Assembly: GCA_029564595.1 (NCBI GenBank)
Contig: JAKQPS010000113.1
Location: 220,227 to 284,226 of the forward strand
Reading direction: 5' to 3'
Source of the DNA: a bacterium
GTDB taxonomy: Bacteria > UBP15 > UBA6099
Length of the DNA: 64,000 nucleotides
Both the position numbers and the translations under genes were made by a program. Positions 49,207 through 58,704 of this stretch are shown one piece after another (positions within the stretch are counted from its first letter, which is position 1; each line of letters begins with the position of its first letter). A model generated the notes under the pieces. The model was given only the letters and a program-made list of their open reading frames with translations, was not told the origin of the DNA and made no database searches.

Positions 49207-49568
49207 AGAAAAAAGCGCTAATAGTGGACGACAACGAGGCGAACCTGATTCTCGCGCGCGACATATTGAGGCTTGTCGGATTTGACACTCTCGAAGCAAA
49301 GGACGCTGAGTCAGGAATTGAAACGGCGGCAAGGGAGATGCCTGATTTCATACTTATGGACATAAGGCTTCCCGGAATGAGCGGATTGGAAGCTACCGCG
49401 ATATTGAAATCCAGACCCGAAACTGCCGCTATCCCCGTGGTGGCGATATCGGCGTCGGTTTTCGGAGAGGATCGTCAGAAGGCTGTATCGGCGGGGTGCG
49501 AAGGTTTTTTAGAGAAGCCTTTCAAGTTCGAGGAATTTAAAGCGATAGCAAGCAAATTTTTAGATTGA
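49203..49568 (+). CDS. Single-domain response regulator
   Basis: 121 residues, receiver domain only: KKALIVDDNEANLILAR with the acidic pocket, FILMDIRLPGMSG with the phosphorylated Asp, and EKPFKFEEF with the Lys. No output domain. It overlaps the kinase by ATGA and is likely its partner, as a phosphate sink or shuttle to the downstream regulator. CheY- and DivK-like proteins share this layout. Confidence 0.9.
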   Translation: MKKKALIVDDNEANLILARDILRLVGFDTLEAKDAESGIETAAREMPDFILMDIRLPGMSGLEATAILKSRPETAAIPVVAISASVFGEDRQKAVSAGCEGFLEKPFKFEEFKAIASKFLD

Positions 49569-49684
49569 ACGCGGCACAAGTCAATAATCGCAGCCCCGTT
49601 TTCCGTTCGAGGGCGTGTCTGTCGGAGTCAAATGATATATAATGGACGCGTTCGGCAAAAGATATAGGCGGATATTTGAACAAG

Positions 49685-51037
49685 ATGGATAAGGTTTTAA
49701 TCATAGACGACGACCCTTCGGCTTTGAGGCTGATTGAGGTGTATCTCAAGAAGTGGGGATACCGCGTCTCTGAAATGTCAGACGGAAACGAAGCGACGCC
49801 GGAAGCCGTGGCCGCGATAGCTCCCGACGTGATTCTCCTAGACATGATGCTGCCGGGGAAATCCGGCGAAGAGGTGCTCGGCGAGTTGCGGCCGGTTTTT
49901 CCTGACACTCCGATAATAATGATAACCTCATTCGGCTCCATCGAGACGGCGGTGAGGACGATGAAAGTTGGCGCGTATGATTTCATGACTAAGCCTATCG
50001 ACCCGACGCGCCTTGAAATAATGGTGGGGAACGCGGCGAAAGCGTCGAGGATGGCGAGAAAACTGATGGAGTTCGACGCGGCGCACGCGGCCAGAAGCAG
50101 GCACGGCGATATTATCGGCTCCAGCGACGCGATGCAGAAGATATACGAGATGATAGACGCGCTTGCGGACAGCGACGCTCCGGCTCTGATAACGGGCGAA
50201 ACAGGAACGGGCAAGGAGATGGTGGCGTGCGCGATACATGAGAAGAGCGCGCGGGCGGAAAAGATGTTCGTGCCGGTGAACTGCGGCGCTCTTCCTGAAG
50301 GGATAATCGAGAGCGAATTGTTCGGTCACGTTAGAGGCGCTTTCACAGGGGCGGTGAGAGACAAGAAGGGGCGTTTCGAAATGGCGAACGGCGGGACGAT
50401 TTTTCTCGACGAAGTGGGCGACCTGCCGACCGCCACTCAGGTGAAGCTTCTCAGGGTTCTTCAAGAGGGGACTTTCGAGAAAGTAGGCGGCGAGGAGACG
50501 GTGAAGTGCGACGCCAGAGTGATAAGCGCCACCAATAGGGACCTGAAAAGCATGATGGCGCAGGGCAAGTTCCGGGAAGACCTTTTTTATAGGATATGCG
50601 TGGCCCCTCTTGAGATGCCGCCATTGCGAGAGCGCCGTACTGACATTCCGAAGCTGGCTGAACATTTCCTTATATTGCTGTCAGGCAACAGGGCTGCCGT
50701 CGCAAAGCTGTCGAAGGCGGCGATGGACGCGCTCCTCGATTACGAATGGCCGGGCAATGTCAGGCAGTTCAGGAACGCGCTTGAGTTCGCTCTTCTGAAA
50801 TGCAGGGATGAGAACGTGATAGAGCCGAGACACCTTCCACCTGAAATATGTCAAAGCCGTAACGCTGGCGAAAAACTCAAGCCCGGCAGAAAACCCTCGC
50901 TCAATGAGATTGAGGCGAGAGACGCTCTAAGACGCGCGGGAGGAAACAAAGCAAAAGCCGCCCGGATGTTGCGCGTAGGCCGCGCCACTCTTTACAGATT
51001 CCTCAGAGACAACAACATGGATCCCGATTCCTTCTGA
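49685..51037 (+). CDS. Sigma-54-dependent response regulator (NtrC family)
   Basis: 450 residues: receiver (about 1-120, LIIDDDPSALRLIEVYL, then ILLDMMLPGKSGEEV, then TKPID), AAA+ (about 140-370, Walker A GETGTGKE and the intact GAFTGA loop in HVRGAFTGAVRD), and Fis-type helix-turn-helix (about 405-450, LRRAGGNKAKAARMLRVGRATLYRFLRDNN). It activates sigma-54 promoters when phosphorylated. An in-frame TTG at 49676 is an alternative start. ATG 49685 is used here. The TATAAT at 49638-49643 suggests its own promoter. The partner is probably the MASE3 kinase just upstream. No target promoter was recognised. Confidence 0.9.
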   Translation: MDKVLIIDDDPSALRLIEVYLKKWGYRVSEMSDGNEATPEAVAAIAPDVILLDMMLPGKSGEEVLGELRPVFPDTPIIMITSFGSIETAVRTMKVGAYDFMTKPIDPTRLEIMVGNAAKASRMARKLMEFDAAHAARSRHGDIIGSSDAMQKIYEMIDALADSDAPALITGETGTGKEMVACAIHEKSARAEKMFVPVNCGALPEGIIESELFGHVRGAFTGAVRDKKGRFEMANGGTIFLDEVGDLPTATQVKLLRVLQEGTFEKVGGEETVKCDARVISATNRDLKSMMAQGKFREDLFYRICVAPLEMPPLRERRTDIPKLAEHFLILLSGNRAAVAKLSKAAMDALLDYEWPGNVRQFRNALEFALLKCRDENVIEPRHLPPEICQSRNAGEKLKPGRKPSLNEIEARDALRRAGGNKAKAARMLRVGRATLYRFLRDNNMDPDSF

Positions 51038-51204
51038 ATATTTTTCACCGCGAACGGTATTTGACAATTCGTTAATCTACAGAGTTTTTAAATTTCCTCT
51101 AAGACAGCGTTATTCATCAAAAACAATATGGAATATTCGTGCTGAATGACGTTGATAAGAAGAATTAAATCAAAGCGCCCACTAACTATTTGGCAAAAAG
51201 CATA

Positions 51205-51231
51205 ATGCGCAAAGTGAAAAGTTTTGCGCAT
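51205..51231 (-). terminator. Terminator of the formate dehydrogenase operon (minus strand)
   Basis: ATGCGCAAA (51205-51213), 9-base loop, TTTGCGCAT (51223-51231). A 9-bp perfect inverted repeat, 55 bases past the stop of the gene at 51286. On the minus strand it is followed by TATGCTTTTTG, a broken T run. Nothing else is seen in the 51038-51285 gap. Confidence 0.5.
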
Positions 51232-51285
51232 GGCGCGCTTGGCAGCGGGTAGAATCATCTAATAACATGTATAACTGTAACAGCT

Positions 51286-54000
51286 TCAATACTTGAGCAT
51301 TTTCGCTGATTCGGAGCGGGGCGAAACGCGCGCGGCGCACACCTTGAGTTCGGGTATCTTGGCTATCGGATCGAGCGCGGAGTTTGTGAGCGCGTTGGCC
51401 GCCGCCTCGGCGAAATGGAAAGGTATGAAGATAGAGCCTGCGGGAACCGCGTCCGAAATGGCCGCCGCGATGCTTATCGCGCCTCGTCTTGATGTCACGT
51501 CGCAAAATTGTCCATCGGCGATACTAAGGTTTTCGGCGTCTGCGGGATTAATCTGGAAAAAAGCCTGCGGCACATGCTCGTCGAGGGGCCGGGAGCGCCG
51601 GGTCATCGTCCCGGTGTGATAGTGATAAAGTATGCGTCCTGTGATGAGAGTCATCGGGTAATCGGCGTCGGGAACCTCGTCGGGGCCGGAGAATTCGACC
51701 GACGCAAACTTGCCTTTTCCGCGAGTGAACGCGCCTGTGTGAAGTATGGGAGTTCCGGGATGCGACTTAGACGGACAAGGCCAATGCACGGCCTCTCTAT
51801 CGATGCGCTCATAGTCCACCCCGCCGTAGCTGGGCGTAAGAGACGCTATCTCCTCCATTATCCGCTCCGGGCTTTCATAGTCCATTCTATAGCCGAACCG
51901 CATCGCCAACTCGCCGATGATGCGCCAGTCCTGTTTGCTATCGCCGGGAGCCGCCACCGCCGCTCTTACTCGTTGAACGCGCCGCTCCGTGTTGGTGAAA
52001 GTTCCATCCTTCTCGGCAAAGCAGACGGCTGGAAGAACAACGTCCGCCAGTTTTGCGGTCTCTGTGAGAAATATGTCCTGAACGATAAGCAAGTCCAATT
52101 TTTCCAAAGCTTTGCGCACATGGCCGGTGTCGGGGTCGGACACCATCGGGTTTTCGCCCATGATGTACATCGCTTTAATATCGCCTTTTATTGCGGCGCG
52201 CATCATTTCTGTGGCGGTCAGCCCGGCGGATTCAGGAAGTTCCGCTTTCCATGCGGCGGAGAACTTTTTCCTCGCGTCGGGATTGGAAACCTGCTGATAT
52301 CCGGAAAAGACGTTGGGCAGAGCGCCCATGTCGCAGCTTCCCTGCACGTTGTTCTGGCCTCTGAGAGGATTGACGCCTGTTCCGGGCTTGCCGATGTTGC
52401 CGGTCAGCATCGCAAGATTCGCGACGGACATGACGTTGTTCGTGCCGGAAGTGTGCTGCGTTATGCCCATTGAGTAAAGGATGGCGGCTTTTTCGGCTGT
52501 GGCGTAAACGCGAGCCGCGGCGCGCAGGTCGCCCGCCGGGATGCCAGTGATATTTTCCACATATTCCGGCGTGTATTTCTTGACCGCCGCTTTCATTTCT
52601 TCAAAGCCTTCGGTGCGGGTCTCGATAAACGAGGCGTCCTGCAGCCCCTCGCTGATGATTACGTTGATGAATCCGTTTATCCAAGCGACATCCGAGCCGG
52701 ATTTCTGGCGCAGGTGGATTTCCGCGATATCGCAAAGCTGGATGCGGCGAGGTTCTATGACAATAATCTTCGCGCCGCGCCTTGCCGCCTTTTTCACTTG
52801 AAGCGCGATTATCGGGTGCGTCTCGGTGGTGTTCGACCCGGTTATGAGTATGACGTCCGCCTGCGAGATGTCCGCGATGGTGTTGGTCATGGCTCCGCTG
52901 CCGAAGGATATCGCCAGCCCCGCGACTGTTGACGCGTGGCAGAGTCTCGCGCAGTGGTCCACATTGTTAGTGCCTATGACGGCGCGCATGAACTTCTGGA
53001 AAACATAGTTCTCTTCGTTCGTGCATCTTGCGGAAGCAAGCCCGGCTATCGAATCCGCGCCGCTCTCTCCTTGAATGTCGCACAATCTTCTCGCCGCGAA
53101 ATCCAAAGCCTTCTTCCATGTCGCTGGTTTCAATTCGCCGTCTTCTCTGACTAGAGGAACTGTCAAACGTTCGGGGCTATGGATGAAGCCGTAACCGAAT
53201 CTTCCTTTCGAACATAGAGCGACGCCGTTCACGGGCGCGGAGGGATTGGATGTGACTTTCACAACTTTGCCGTCTTTGACGTTCAGGTCCAACTGGCAGC
53301 CGCAACCGCAATATGGGCAGGTGGTGGTTACTTTGTTGAGTTCCCACTCCCGCGCGACGCCCGCCGCGTCTCTTTCTCTCAAGGCCCCGGTAGGGCACGC
53401 CGCGACGCAGTTTCCGCAGAAGACGCATCCGGAATCCTTCATGTTTCTGTTCAATGGCGTTGAAATCATTGTAGCGAAGCCGCGATGGGCGAAATCGATT
53501 ATGAAATCGCCTTGAATCTCCGCGCACGCGTTCACGCACCGTCCGCACAGGATGCATTTATTGTAGTCTCTCACATAGAACGGGTTGTCTCGGTGTTCGG
53601 GATAGTTGTAAATCGCGCCGCCTTTGAACCGCGTGTCCGAAACGCCGTATTCGTAGCAGTATTTCTGAAGCAGACATTTGCCTGCCATATCGCAGGTCAT
53701 ACAGTCTTTGGGGTGAGCGGAAAGAAGCAGTTCAAGAACCATTTTTCTGGCTCGGACGACCCGCTCGGTTCCCGTCGAGACTTTCATGTCGGGGGAGACT
53801 TTGACCGCGCATGACGGCATAAGGGCGCGCTGGCCCTCAACCTCGACCACGCACAGCCTGCATGCGCCTGTCGGTTGAAGATATTCCGCGTGGCAAAGAT
53901 GGGGAATGTCCACGCCGTTCGCTTGCGCGGCTTCGAGGATAGTCATGCCATCCCTTGCCGCCGCTTCCCGTCCATCTATGAAGAAATTGATTTCATTCAT
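51286..54000 (-). CDS. fdhA: NAD-dependent formate dehydrogenase catalytic subunit, Cys form
   Basis: 904 residues. N-terminal [2Fe-2S] domain (Cys36, 47, 50, 64), a His-Cys3 cluster site (His96, Cys100, 103, 109), two [4Fe-4S] sites (Cys149-159 and 192-202), then the molybdopterin domain with its own [4Fe-4S] (Cys228, 231, 235, 263). The Mo/W ligand is Cys354 (codon 52939-52941, TGC) in NNVDHCARLCHAST. The paralogue at 58688-61414 has UGA at this position. It oxidises formate or reduces CO2, with NuoE/NuoF-like partners upstream passing electrons to NAD. GGAGG lies before the ATG. Last gene of the operon, 15 bases after the NuoF-like gene. Confidence 0.93.
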   Translation of the reverse strand: MNEINFFIDGREAAARDGMTILEAAQANGVDIPHLCHAEYLQPTGACRLCVVEVEGQRALMPSCAVKVSPDMKVSTGTERVVRARKMVLELLLSAHPKDCMTCDMAGKCLLQKYCYEYGVSDTRFKGGAIYNYPEHRDNPFYVRDYNKCILCGRCVNACAEIQGDFIIDFAHRGFATMISTPLNRNMKDSGCVFCGNCVAACPTGALRERDAAGVAREWELNKVTTTCPYCGCGCQLDLNVKDGKVVKVTSNPSAPVNGVALCSKGRFGYGFIHSPERLTVPLVREDGELKPATWKKALDFAARRLCDIQGESGADSIAGLASARCTNEENYVFQKFMRAVIGTNNVDHCARLCHASTVAGLAISFGSGAMTNTIADISQADVILITGSNTTETHPIIALQVKKAARRGAKIIVIEPRRIQLCDIAEIHLRQKSGSDVAWINGFINVIISEGLQDASFIETRTEGFEEMKAAVKKYTPEYVENITGIPAGDLRAAARVYATAEKAAILYSMGITQHTSGTNNVMSVANLAMLTGNIGKPGTGVNPLRGQNNVQGSCDMGALPNVFSGYQQVSNPDARKKFSAAWKAELPESAGLTATEMMRAAIKGDIKAMYIMGENPMVSDPDTGHVRKALEKLDLLIVQDIFLTETAKLADVVLPAVCFAEKDGTFTNTERRVQRVRAAVAAPGDSKQDWRIIGELAMRFGYRMDYESPERIMEEIASLTPSYGGVDYERIDREAVHWPCPSKSHPGTPILHTGAFTRGKGKFASVEFSGPDEVPDADYPMTLITGRILYHYHTGTMTRRSRPLDEHVPQAFFQINPADAENLSIADGQFCDVTSRRGAISIAAAISDAVPAGSIFIPFHFAEAAANALTNSALDPIAKIPELKVCAARVSPRSESAKMLKY

Positions 54001-54015
54001 CCCTTTGCCTCCGCT

Positions 54016-55866
54016 TCAGGACAGCTCGATGGCGTCAAACGGGCACACCGTATGGCACATCCCGCATTTGACGCATTTCGCCTGATCAATTTTGTGGATT
54101 TCCTTTTTTTGCCCGGATATCGCGTTTGCAGGGCAAGACTCGGCGCACTTGTGGCACTTCTTGCATTTGTCTTCCGCCACCGTGTAAGTGAGAAGAGCCT
54201 TGCATTTGAGAGACGGGCATTTTTTCTGCTCGATGTGCGCCAGATATTCGTCCCTGAAATATTTCAGGGTGGTTATCACCGGGTTGGGAGCGGTCTGCCC
54301 CAGCCCGCACAGCGAAGTGTCCTTCACTATGTCAGCCGTCTCTTCGAGCAGCGCCAAGTCTTCCATCGTTCCCTTGCCGTCGGTGATTCTCTCCAGCAGT
54401 TCCAGCATTCTCTTTGTTCCCATTCTGCAGGGAACGCATTTTCCGCAAGATTCGGACTGAGTGAACGTCATAAAATATTTGGCGATATCGACGACGCAAG
54501 TGGACTCGTCCATGATAATCAGACCGCCGCTGCCCATAATCGCGCCGACTTTCGCAAGCGAATCGTAATCTATCGGGAGGTCCAAGAACTGTTCCGGGAT
54601 GCAGCCGCCCGACGGCCCGCCTGTGAGAGCCGCCTTGAATTTTTTCCCGTTCGGGATGCCGCCGCCGACTTCGAATATTATTTCCCTTAAAGTCATCCCC
54701 ATCGGAGCTTCCACCAGCCCGGTGTTCCTTATCATCCCGGCGAGAGCAAACACCTTCGTGCCTTTGCTCTTTTCAGTTCCCATCGACGCGTACCAATCTG
54801 AGCCGTTCTCAATAATGGCGGCGACGTTGGCGAGAGTTTCCACATTGTTGATGCAGGTCGGATGTCCCCAAAGCCCGGACTGGATGGGGAACGGCGGGCG
54901 CACTCTGGGAGTCCCGCGTTTGCCTTCGATAGAGGCCATTAGAGCCGTCTCCTCGCCGCAAACGAAAGCCCCGGCTCCCTCTTTGATGTGAAGATCAAAT
55001 GAGAAATTCGTCCCCAATATGTTGCGTCCCAGCAATCCAAGCTCTTCCATCTGCCGGAGTGCGATATTCAGATGAGCGATGGCGATGGGGTACTCTGCGC
55101 GAACATAGATATAACCTTCGTCGGCCCCTATCGCATAAGCGCCGATGAGCATGCCTTCGAGAACGGCGTGCGGGTCGCCCTCCAGCACAGCGCGGTCCAT
55201 AAAAGCTCCGGGGTCGCCTTCGTCGGCGTTGCAAACAAGAAACTTCTTATCGCTCTTCTCTTTGTTGGCGAATCTCCATTTTAGCCCGGTTGGGAAACCA
55301 GCCCCGCCCCTGCCCCTCAGCCCGGATTTGAATATCTCCTCAACCACTTCCTCAGGTTTCATCGTCTCGAGCGCTTTCGAGAAAGCCGTGTACCCGCCCC
55401 TGCATATATAGTCGTCAATCTCTCTCGGATCGACCACGCCGCAATTCTTCAGAACCAACCGTTTCTGGTGGCTGTAGAAAGGAATTTCTTTTTCCTTGAC
55501 GATTTTCTCCTGAGTCGCAGGATCCGCGAACAGCAGCCGTTCCACCGTTCTGCCGTTCACTACAGTTTCTTCAACAATCTCCGCGGCGTCTTCCGGTTTC
55601 AGGTTTCCATAAAAAATATTGCCCGGCTCGACGACCGCCACCGGAGACATTGAACAAAAGCCGTGACAGCCGGTCTCGATGACTTTGAATTTTTTCTCCA
55701 GACCGCGTTTTTTCAGTTCGGCCTTGAGCGACTCGGAGAAAGCGTCGGCGCCCTTTGCGCGGCAGCCCGTCATACACACCCTGATAGCGATCGCTTCGGA
55801 GTCTCGCTCCTTGTTCAACTTTTCGCGGTATTTGGCGATATCCTTGAATGTTTTAAAACGCGCCAT
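54016..55866 (-). CDS. NuoF/HndC-like NADH-binding flavoprotein subunit
   Basis: 616 residues in three parts. First comes a thioredoxin-like [2Fe-2S] domain (about 20-115, CMTGCRAKG and GCHGFCSMSP). The NuoF core follows (about 140-560: FMN/NADH site GLRGRGGAGFPTGLKW, CNADEGDPGAFMDR, and the N3 cluster ESCGKCVPCRMGT). Last are two C-terminal [4Fe-4S] motifs (CKKCHKCAESCP and CVKCGMCHTVCP). This longer HndC form is shared by electron-bifurcating hydrogenases and formate dehydrogenases, so ferredoxin may be a co-substrate. The ATG has GGAGGAA. It is placed between NuoE-like and FdhA genes. Confidence 0.93.
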   Translation of the reverse strand: MARFKTFKDIAKYREKLNKERDSEAIAIRVCMTGCRAKGADAFSESLKAELKKRGLEKKFKVIETGCHGFCSMSPVAVVEPGNIFYGNLKPEDAAEIVEETVVNGRTVERLLFADPATQEKIVKEKEIPFYSHQKRLVLKNCGVVDPREIDDYICRGGYTAFSKALETMKPEEVVEEIFKSGLRGRGGAGFPTGLKWRFANKEKSDKKFLVCNADEGDPGAFMDRAVLEGDPHAVLEGMLIGAYAIGADEGYIYVRAEYPIAIAHLNIALRQMEELGLLGRNILGTNFSFDLHIKEGAGAFVCGEETALMASIEGKRGTPRVRPPFPIQSGLWGHPTCINNVETLANVAAIIENGSDWYASMGTEKSKGTKVFALAGMIRNTGLVEAPMGMTLREIIFEVGGGIPNGKKFKAALTGGPSGGCIPEQFLDLPIDYDSLAKVGAIMGSGGLIIMDESTCVVDIAKYFMTFTQSESCGKCVPCRMGTKRMLELLERITDGKGTMEDLALLEETADIVKDTSLCGLGQTAPNPVITTLKYFRDEYLAHIEQKKCPSLKCKALLTYTVAEDKCKKCHKCAESCPANAISGQKKEIHKIDQAKCVKCGMCHTVCPFDAIELS

Positions 55867-55870
55867 GATA

Positions 55871-56362
55871 TTATTCCTCCGGGTCGGGCGTCCCTGCGTC
55901 CGCGCCGCCGCCGATATATTTTTTCAATATCTTTCCCACCGTCTTCGGCGTCTGCTCGCCGTAATAATCCTTGTCTATCATTATGGCTGGAGCGAGAAAA
56001 CAAGTGCCGAGGCAGGCCACTGTTTCAAGTTGGAAGTTCAGGTCTTCAGTCGGGTTTCCCGCCTTAACGCCCAGTTTTTCTTCGAGAGCCTGCAATGCCG
56101 CCCCGGCGCCGCGCACATGGCAGGCAGTGCCGACGCACACTTTAATCGTATGCTTGCCCCTCGGAGACAAATAAAACTGCGAATAGAAAGTCGCCACTCC
56201 GAAAACCCGGCTGAACGGGATTCCGAGTCCCTTTGAGACTTGTTCAAGAGTTTCCCCGGACAGGTATCCCATTTCGGCCTGCGCTTTCTGAAGAGCAGGG
56301 ATAAGAGAACCGGGCTTTCCCCGGTATCGTTCGATAATTTCCGTCAATGCGCTTGTAGACAT
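55871..56362 (-). CDS. NuoE/HndA-like [2Fe-2S] subunit
   Basis: 163 residues of the thioredoxin-like NuoE fold: KPGSLIPALQKAQAEMGYLS, VATFYSQF, and the four Cys of the [2Fe-2S] cluster in CVGTACHVRG and CLGTCFLAPAIMID. It pairs with the NuoF-like protein whose gene begins 4 bases downstream. AAAGGAG lies before the ATG at 56362. It heads the distal NAD-linked operon, preceded by a 230-base gap with its own promoter candidate (56452-56457). Confidence 0.93.
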   Translation of the reverse strand: MSTSALTEIIERYRGKPGSLIPALQKAQAEMGYLSGETLEQVSKGLGIPFSRVFGVATFYSQFYLSPRGKHTIKVCVGTACHVRGAGAALQALEEKLGVKAGNPTEDLNFQLETVACLGTCFLAPAIMIDKDYYGEQTPKTVGKILKKYIGGGADAGTPDPEE

Positions 56363-56451
56363 GATGTCGGCTCCTTTCGGCAAACGCGCGCGTCCGCCCC
56401 TTCAGCCGGGACTGCGCGCTGAAATCCACGCGCGTGAAATATCAAACATGG

Positions 56452-56457
56452 ATTATA
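56452..56457 (-). promoter_or_regulatory. Candidate -10 for the nuoE-nuoF-fdhA genes
   Basis: The minus strand reads TATAAT, about 90 bases before the NuoE-like start. No -35 of quality is present. The gap also holds a small hairpin (AGCGGA/TCCGCT, 56512-56531) without a T run, downstream of the receiver gene. Confidence 0.35.
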
Positions 56458-56594
56458 TATCGATTGTTCACAGCGCTCACCCGGTTGAAACTTAATTCAT
56501 TGCTTAATAATAGCGGAATTCCTTCTCCGCTTATCTAATGAGTATGATTTTATATCAAAAATACCGATATAGGAACAGGGAAAACAAAGGATAA

Positions 56595-56978
56595 TTATCT
56601 ATCGTTTTTAACATTCAGTTTTTCCACAGCGGTGAACACTTCTTCCGGTGTAAAAGGCTTGGGAATGAAATCGTCCGCTCCTAGTTTCATCGCCTCTACG
56701 GCTGTGTTTACGGTCGAATACCCGGTTATCACCACAACCGCGCAATCAGGATATCCTTTCTTTACACACTTTACAAGCTCCAGTCCCGGCATGCCGGGCA
56801 TCTTCAGATCAGTCAAAATCACGTCGTATTTTTCCGATCTGAGAACTCTCAGCGCCTCGTCGCCGGAAGATACGGTGGATATTTCATAGCGGTCGCTTTT
56901 CTCGCTGAATATATCTATGCAACTTTGCCGAACGACAATTTCATCGTCAACAATCAGCATTTTAATTTTTTTAGGCAT
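56595..56978 (-). CDS. Single-domain response regulator in the formate dehydrogenase cluster
   Basis: 127 residues, receiver only: KMLIVDDEIVVRQSC, DVILTDLKMPGMPGLEL with the phosphorylated Asp, and IPKPFTPEE with the Lys. It overlaps the end of the sensor-kinase gene by 8 bases, so the two are made together. GGAAGGGG lies 8 bases before the ATG. No output domain: it probably acts by protein contact, perhaps on the enzyme or the other receiver at 63418-64000. Confidence 0.9.
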   Translation of the reverse strand: MPKKIKMLIVDDEIVVRQSCIDIFSEKSDRYEISTVSSGDEALRVLRSEKYDVILTDLKMPGMPGLELVKCVKKGYPDCAVVVITGYSTVNTAVEAMKLGADDFIPKPFTPEEVFTAVEKLNVKNDR

Positions 56979-58704
56979 TTGCAACCCCTTCCACAGGCAG
57001 TTTTACACAGAATGTCGACCCTTGTCCGACAACGCTTTTTACGGTGATATCGCCGTTGTGCCGCTTTACTATTCCAAAACAGATTGAAAGGCCCAACCCT
57101 GTGCCTTCAGTCGGTCCTTTCGTGGTGAAAAAAGGATCGAACAGTCGCTCCAGATTTTCGGCTGGAACTCCGCATCCGGTGTCGGATAAAGAGACCTCCA
57201 CAAAACTTCGGGGCGGAGCGACTTTCGATTCCACAACCGACAATCGCGATTCCACGCTCACTGTTCCTATTCCCTTCATCGCGTCTGCGGAATTAATAAG
57301 GAGATTCATAAACACCTGATGCATCTGTCCCCGGTCGACGTTCAATTCAGGCAAATCAGGCGCGAGGTCTTTTAATATTTTTATGTTGTGAAAAGACTCC
57401 TGATTTTCCACAAGCGAAATCGCGCGGAGAATCACATCGTTGATTTTCGTCTGTGACTTTTCCGGAGTGGACTGCCGCGAAAATTCGAGAAGTCCCGCCA
57501 CTATGTTGCGGCATCTTTTAGTTTCGTCAACCACGACGCTAAGCCACTTCTTTTCCTTTTCGCCTTCGACTCTTTCAAGAAGGAGCGAACTGTAGCTAAG
57601 GACGGCGGTGAGAGGATTGTTTATCTCGTGCGCTATCCCGGCGGAAAGTTGTCCCAGAGAAGCCAGCTTGACCGACCTGACCAGCTTCATGTGCGTCTCG
57701 TCGTTAATGCGAGAGTAGATGTCCTCGAAGGTCGAGCCTGACTCCGGGTCTCTTCCCACGTATCCGGGGGCAATGGGGCTTCTTTTAGAAATTGAATCTC
57801 CGTTCACTATTTCAGGAGCGACGGTGTCATAAGTCAGAAAACTCCTGTATCCGGATTCTTTCCTGAGCTTCTCGGCCATTCGGTTGAACGAACGAGAAAG
57901 TCTTCCGAATTCGTCGCTGGCGTACACAGGCACGCGCGTGTTGTAATTCCCTGCCGACACGTCTCTAACTCCTCCTAGCAGCGCCGTCATAGGACGTATC
58001 AGAAAGTAATACAGCATCGCCGCCAATGCGGTCATTATCGCGATGAAAGATGAGACTCCGAGGATAATCAGATGCCTTTTGATTCCAGCGATTTTATTAT
58101 CCACGTCGGACAACGACATTGTGATATCGAAAAGGCCGAGAACTTTTTTGTCTCTCGGATGGTGGTCATGGCACATGAGGTAGCAACCTTCCTCATTGTA
58201 AATGGCCTGTGTGAGGCTAACAACCCGCCCTTCTCCGGATTTGGATTTGGAAATTCTCGCCCTGTCAGAAATTTCTATGTCTTCCAGCGGGGCGCCTCCC
58301 GCATGGCACACCGCGCACTGTTCGGCGTCTATGTCTATCGCGTCGCCAATCTCTCCGGAAACAGTGGATTTGCTGATCACGCCTCTTTTATCGAAAATTC
58401 TTATCGTCTCGATTTCATCGGATTGCTTGGCAATGTAGTCTATAGTCTCCTGAACTTTCTCTTTCGTGTTTTCGAGCATGTAGTTGCGAGTCGAGTATTT
58501 TACCGTTCCTGCTATGTTGTCGGCCCCGATAAGCACCTCGTCTATCAGTTGCTTCTCCTGCATGCTTATGTTGTAATACGTGCCTATCCCGATCAGCGCG
58601 GTAAGCGCGGCGCCGATAAAAATAAACAGTTTGAAGCCGAAGCTGCTGAAGTAAGGTTTCAGAGCGACAAATCTGTTTCGATATTTTTCAGCCTTTTTCA
58701 ACAC
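56971..58704 (-). CDS. Membrane sensor histidine kinase with CxxCH motifs in its periplasmic domain
   Basis: 577 residues. A first membrane span (about 23-45), a periplasmic region of about 165 residues, a second span (about 211-233), HAMP (about 235-290), HisKA (LSAGIAHEINNPLTAVLSY) and HATPase (DTGCGVP, TGLGLSICFGI). The periplasmic part holds CAVCH (130-134), a canonical c-type heme attachment motif, and CYLMCHDHH (174-182), with one residue more than the canonical spacing. A heme-based redox or gas sensor is the natural reading. The GTG start lies 17 bases inside the end of the selenocysteine dehydrogenase gene, so the kinase is translationally coupled to it. Confidence 0.9.
   Translation of the reverse strand: MLKKAEKYRNRFVALKPYFSSFGFKLFIFIGAALTALIGIGTYYNISMQEKQLIDEVLIGADNIAGTVKYSTRNYMLENTKEKVQETIDYIAKQSDEIETIRIFDKRGVISKSTVSGEIGDAIDIDAEQCAVCHAGGAPLEDIEISDRARISKSKSGEGRVVSLTQAIYNEEGCYLMCHDHHPRDKKVLGLFDITMSLSDVDNKIAGIKRHLIILGVSSFIAIMTALAAMLYYFLIRPMTALLGGVRDVSAGNYNTRVPVYASDEFGRLSRSFNRMAEKLRKESGYRSFLTYDTVAPEIVNGDSISKRSPIAPGYVGRDPESGSTFEDIYSRINDETHMKLVRSVKLASLGQLSAGIAHEINNPLTAVLSYSSLLLERVEGEKEKKWLSVVVDETKRCRNIVAGLLEFSRQSTPEKSQTKINDVILRAISLVENQESFHNIKILKDLAPDLPELNVDRGQMHQVFMNLLINSADAMKGIGTVSVESRLSVVESKVAPPRSFVEVSLSDTGCGVPAENLERLFDPFFTTKGPTEGTGLGLSICFGIVKRHNGDITVKSVVGQGSTFCVKLPVEGVANA

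Noticed and set aside
56512-56531. Hairpin after the receiver gene as a rho-independent terminator
   Set aside because: The 6-bp stem is not followed by a T run on the minus strand.
56540-56545. A GTATGA half-site as a NikR operator
   Set aside because: The matching TCATAC is absent at the required 16-base spacing.
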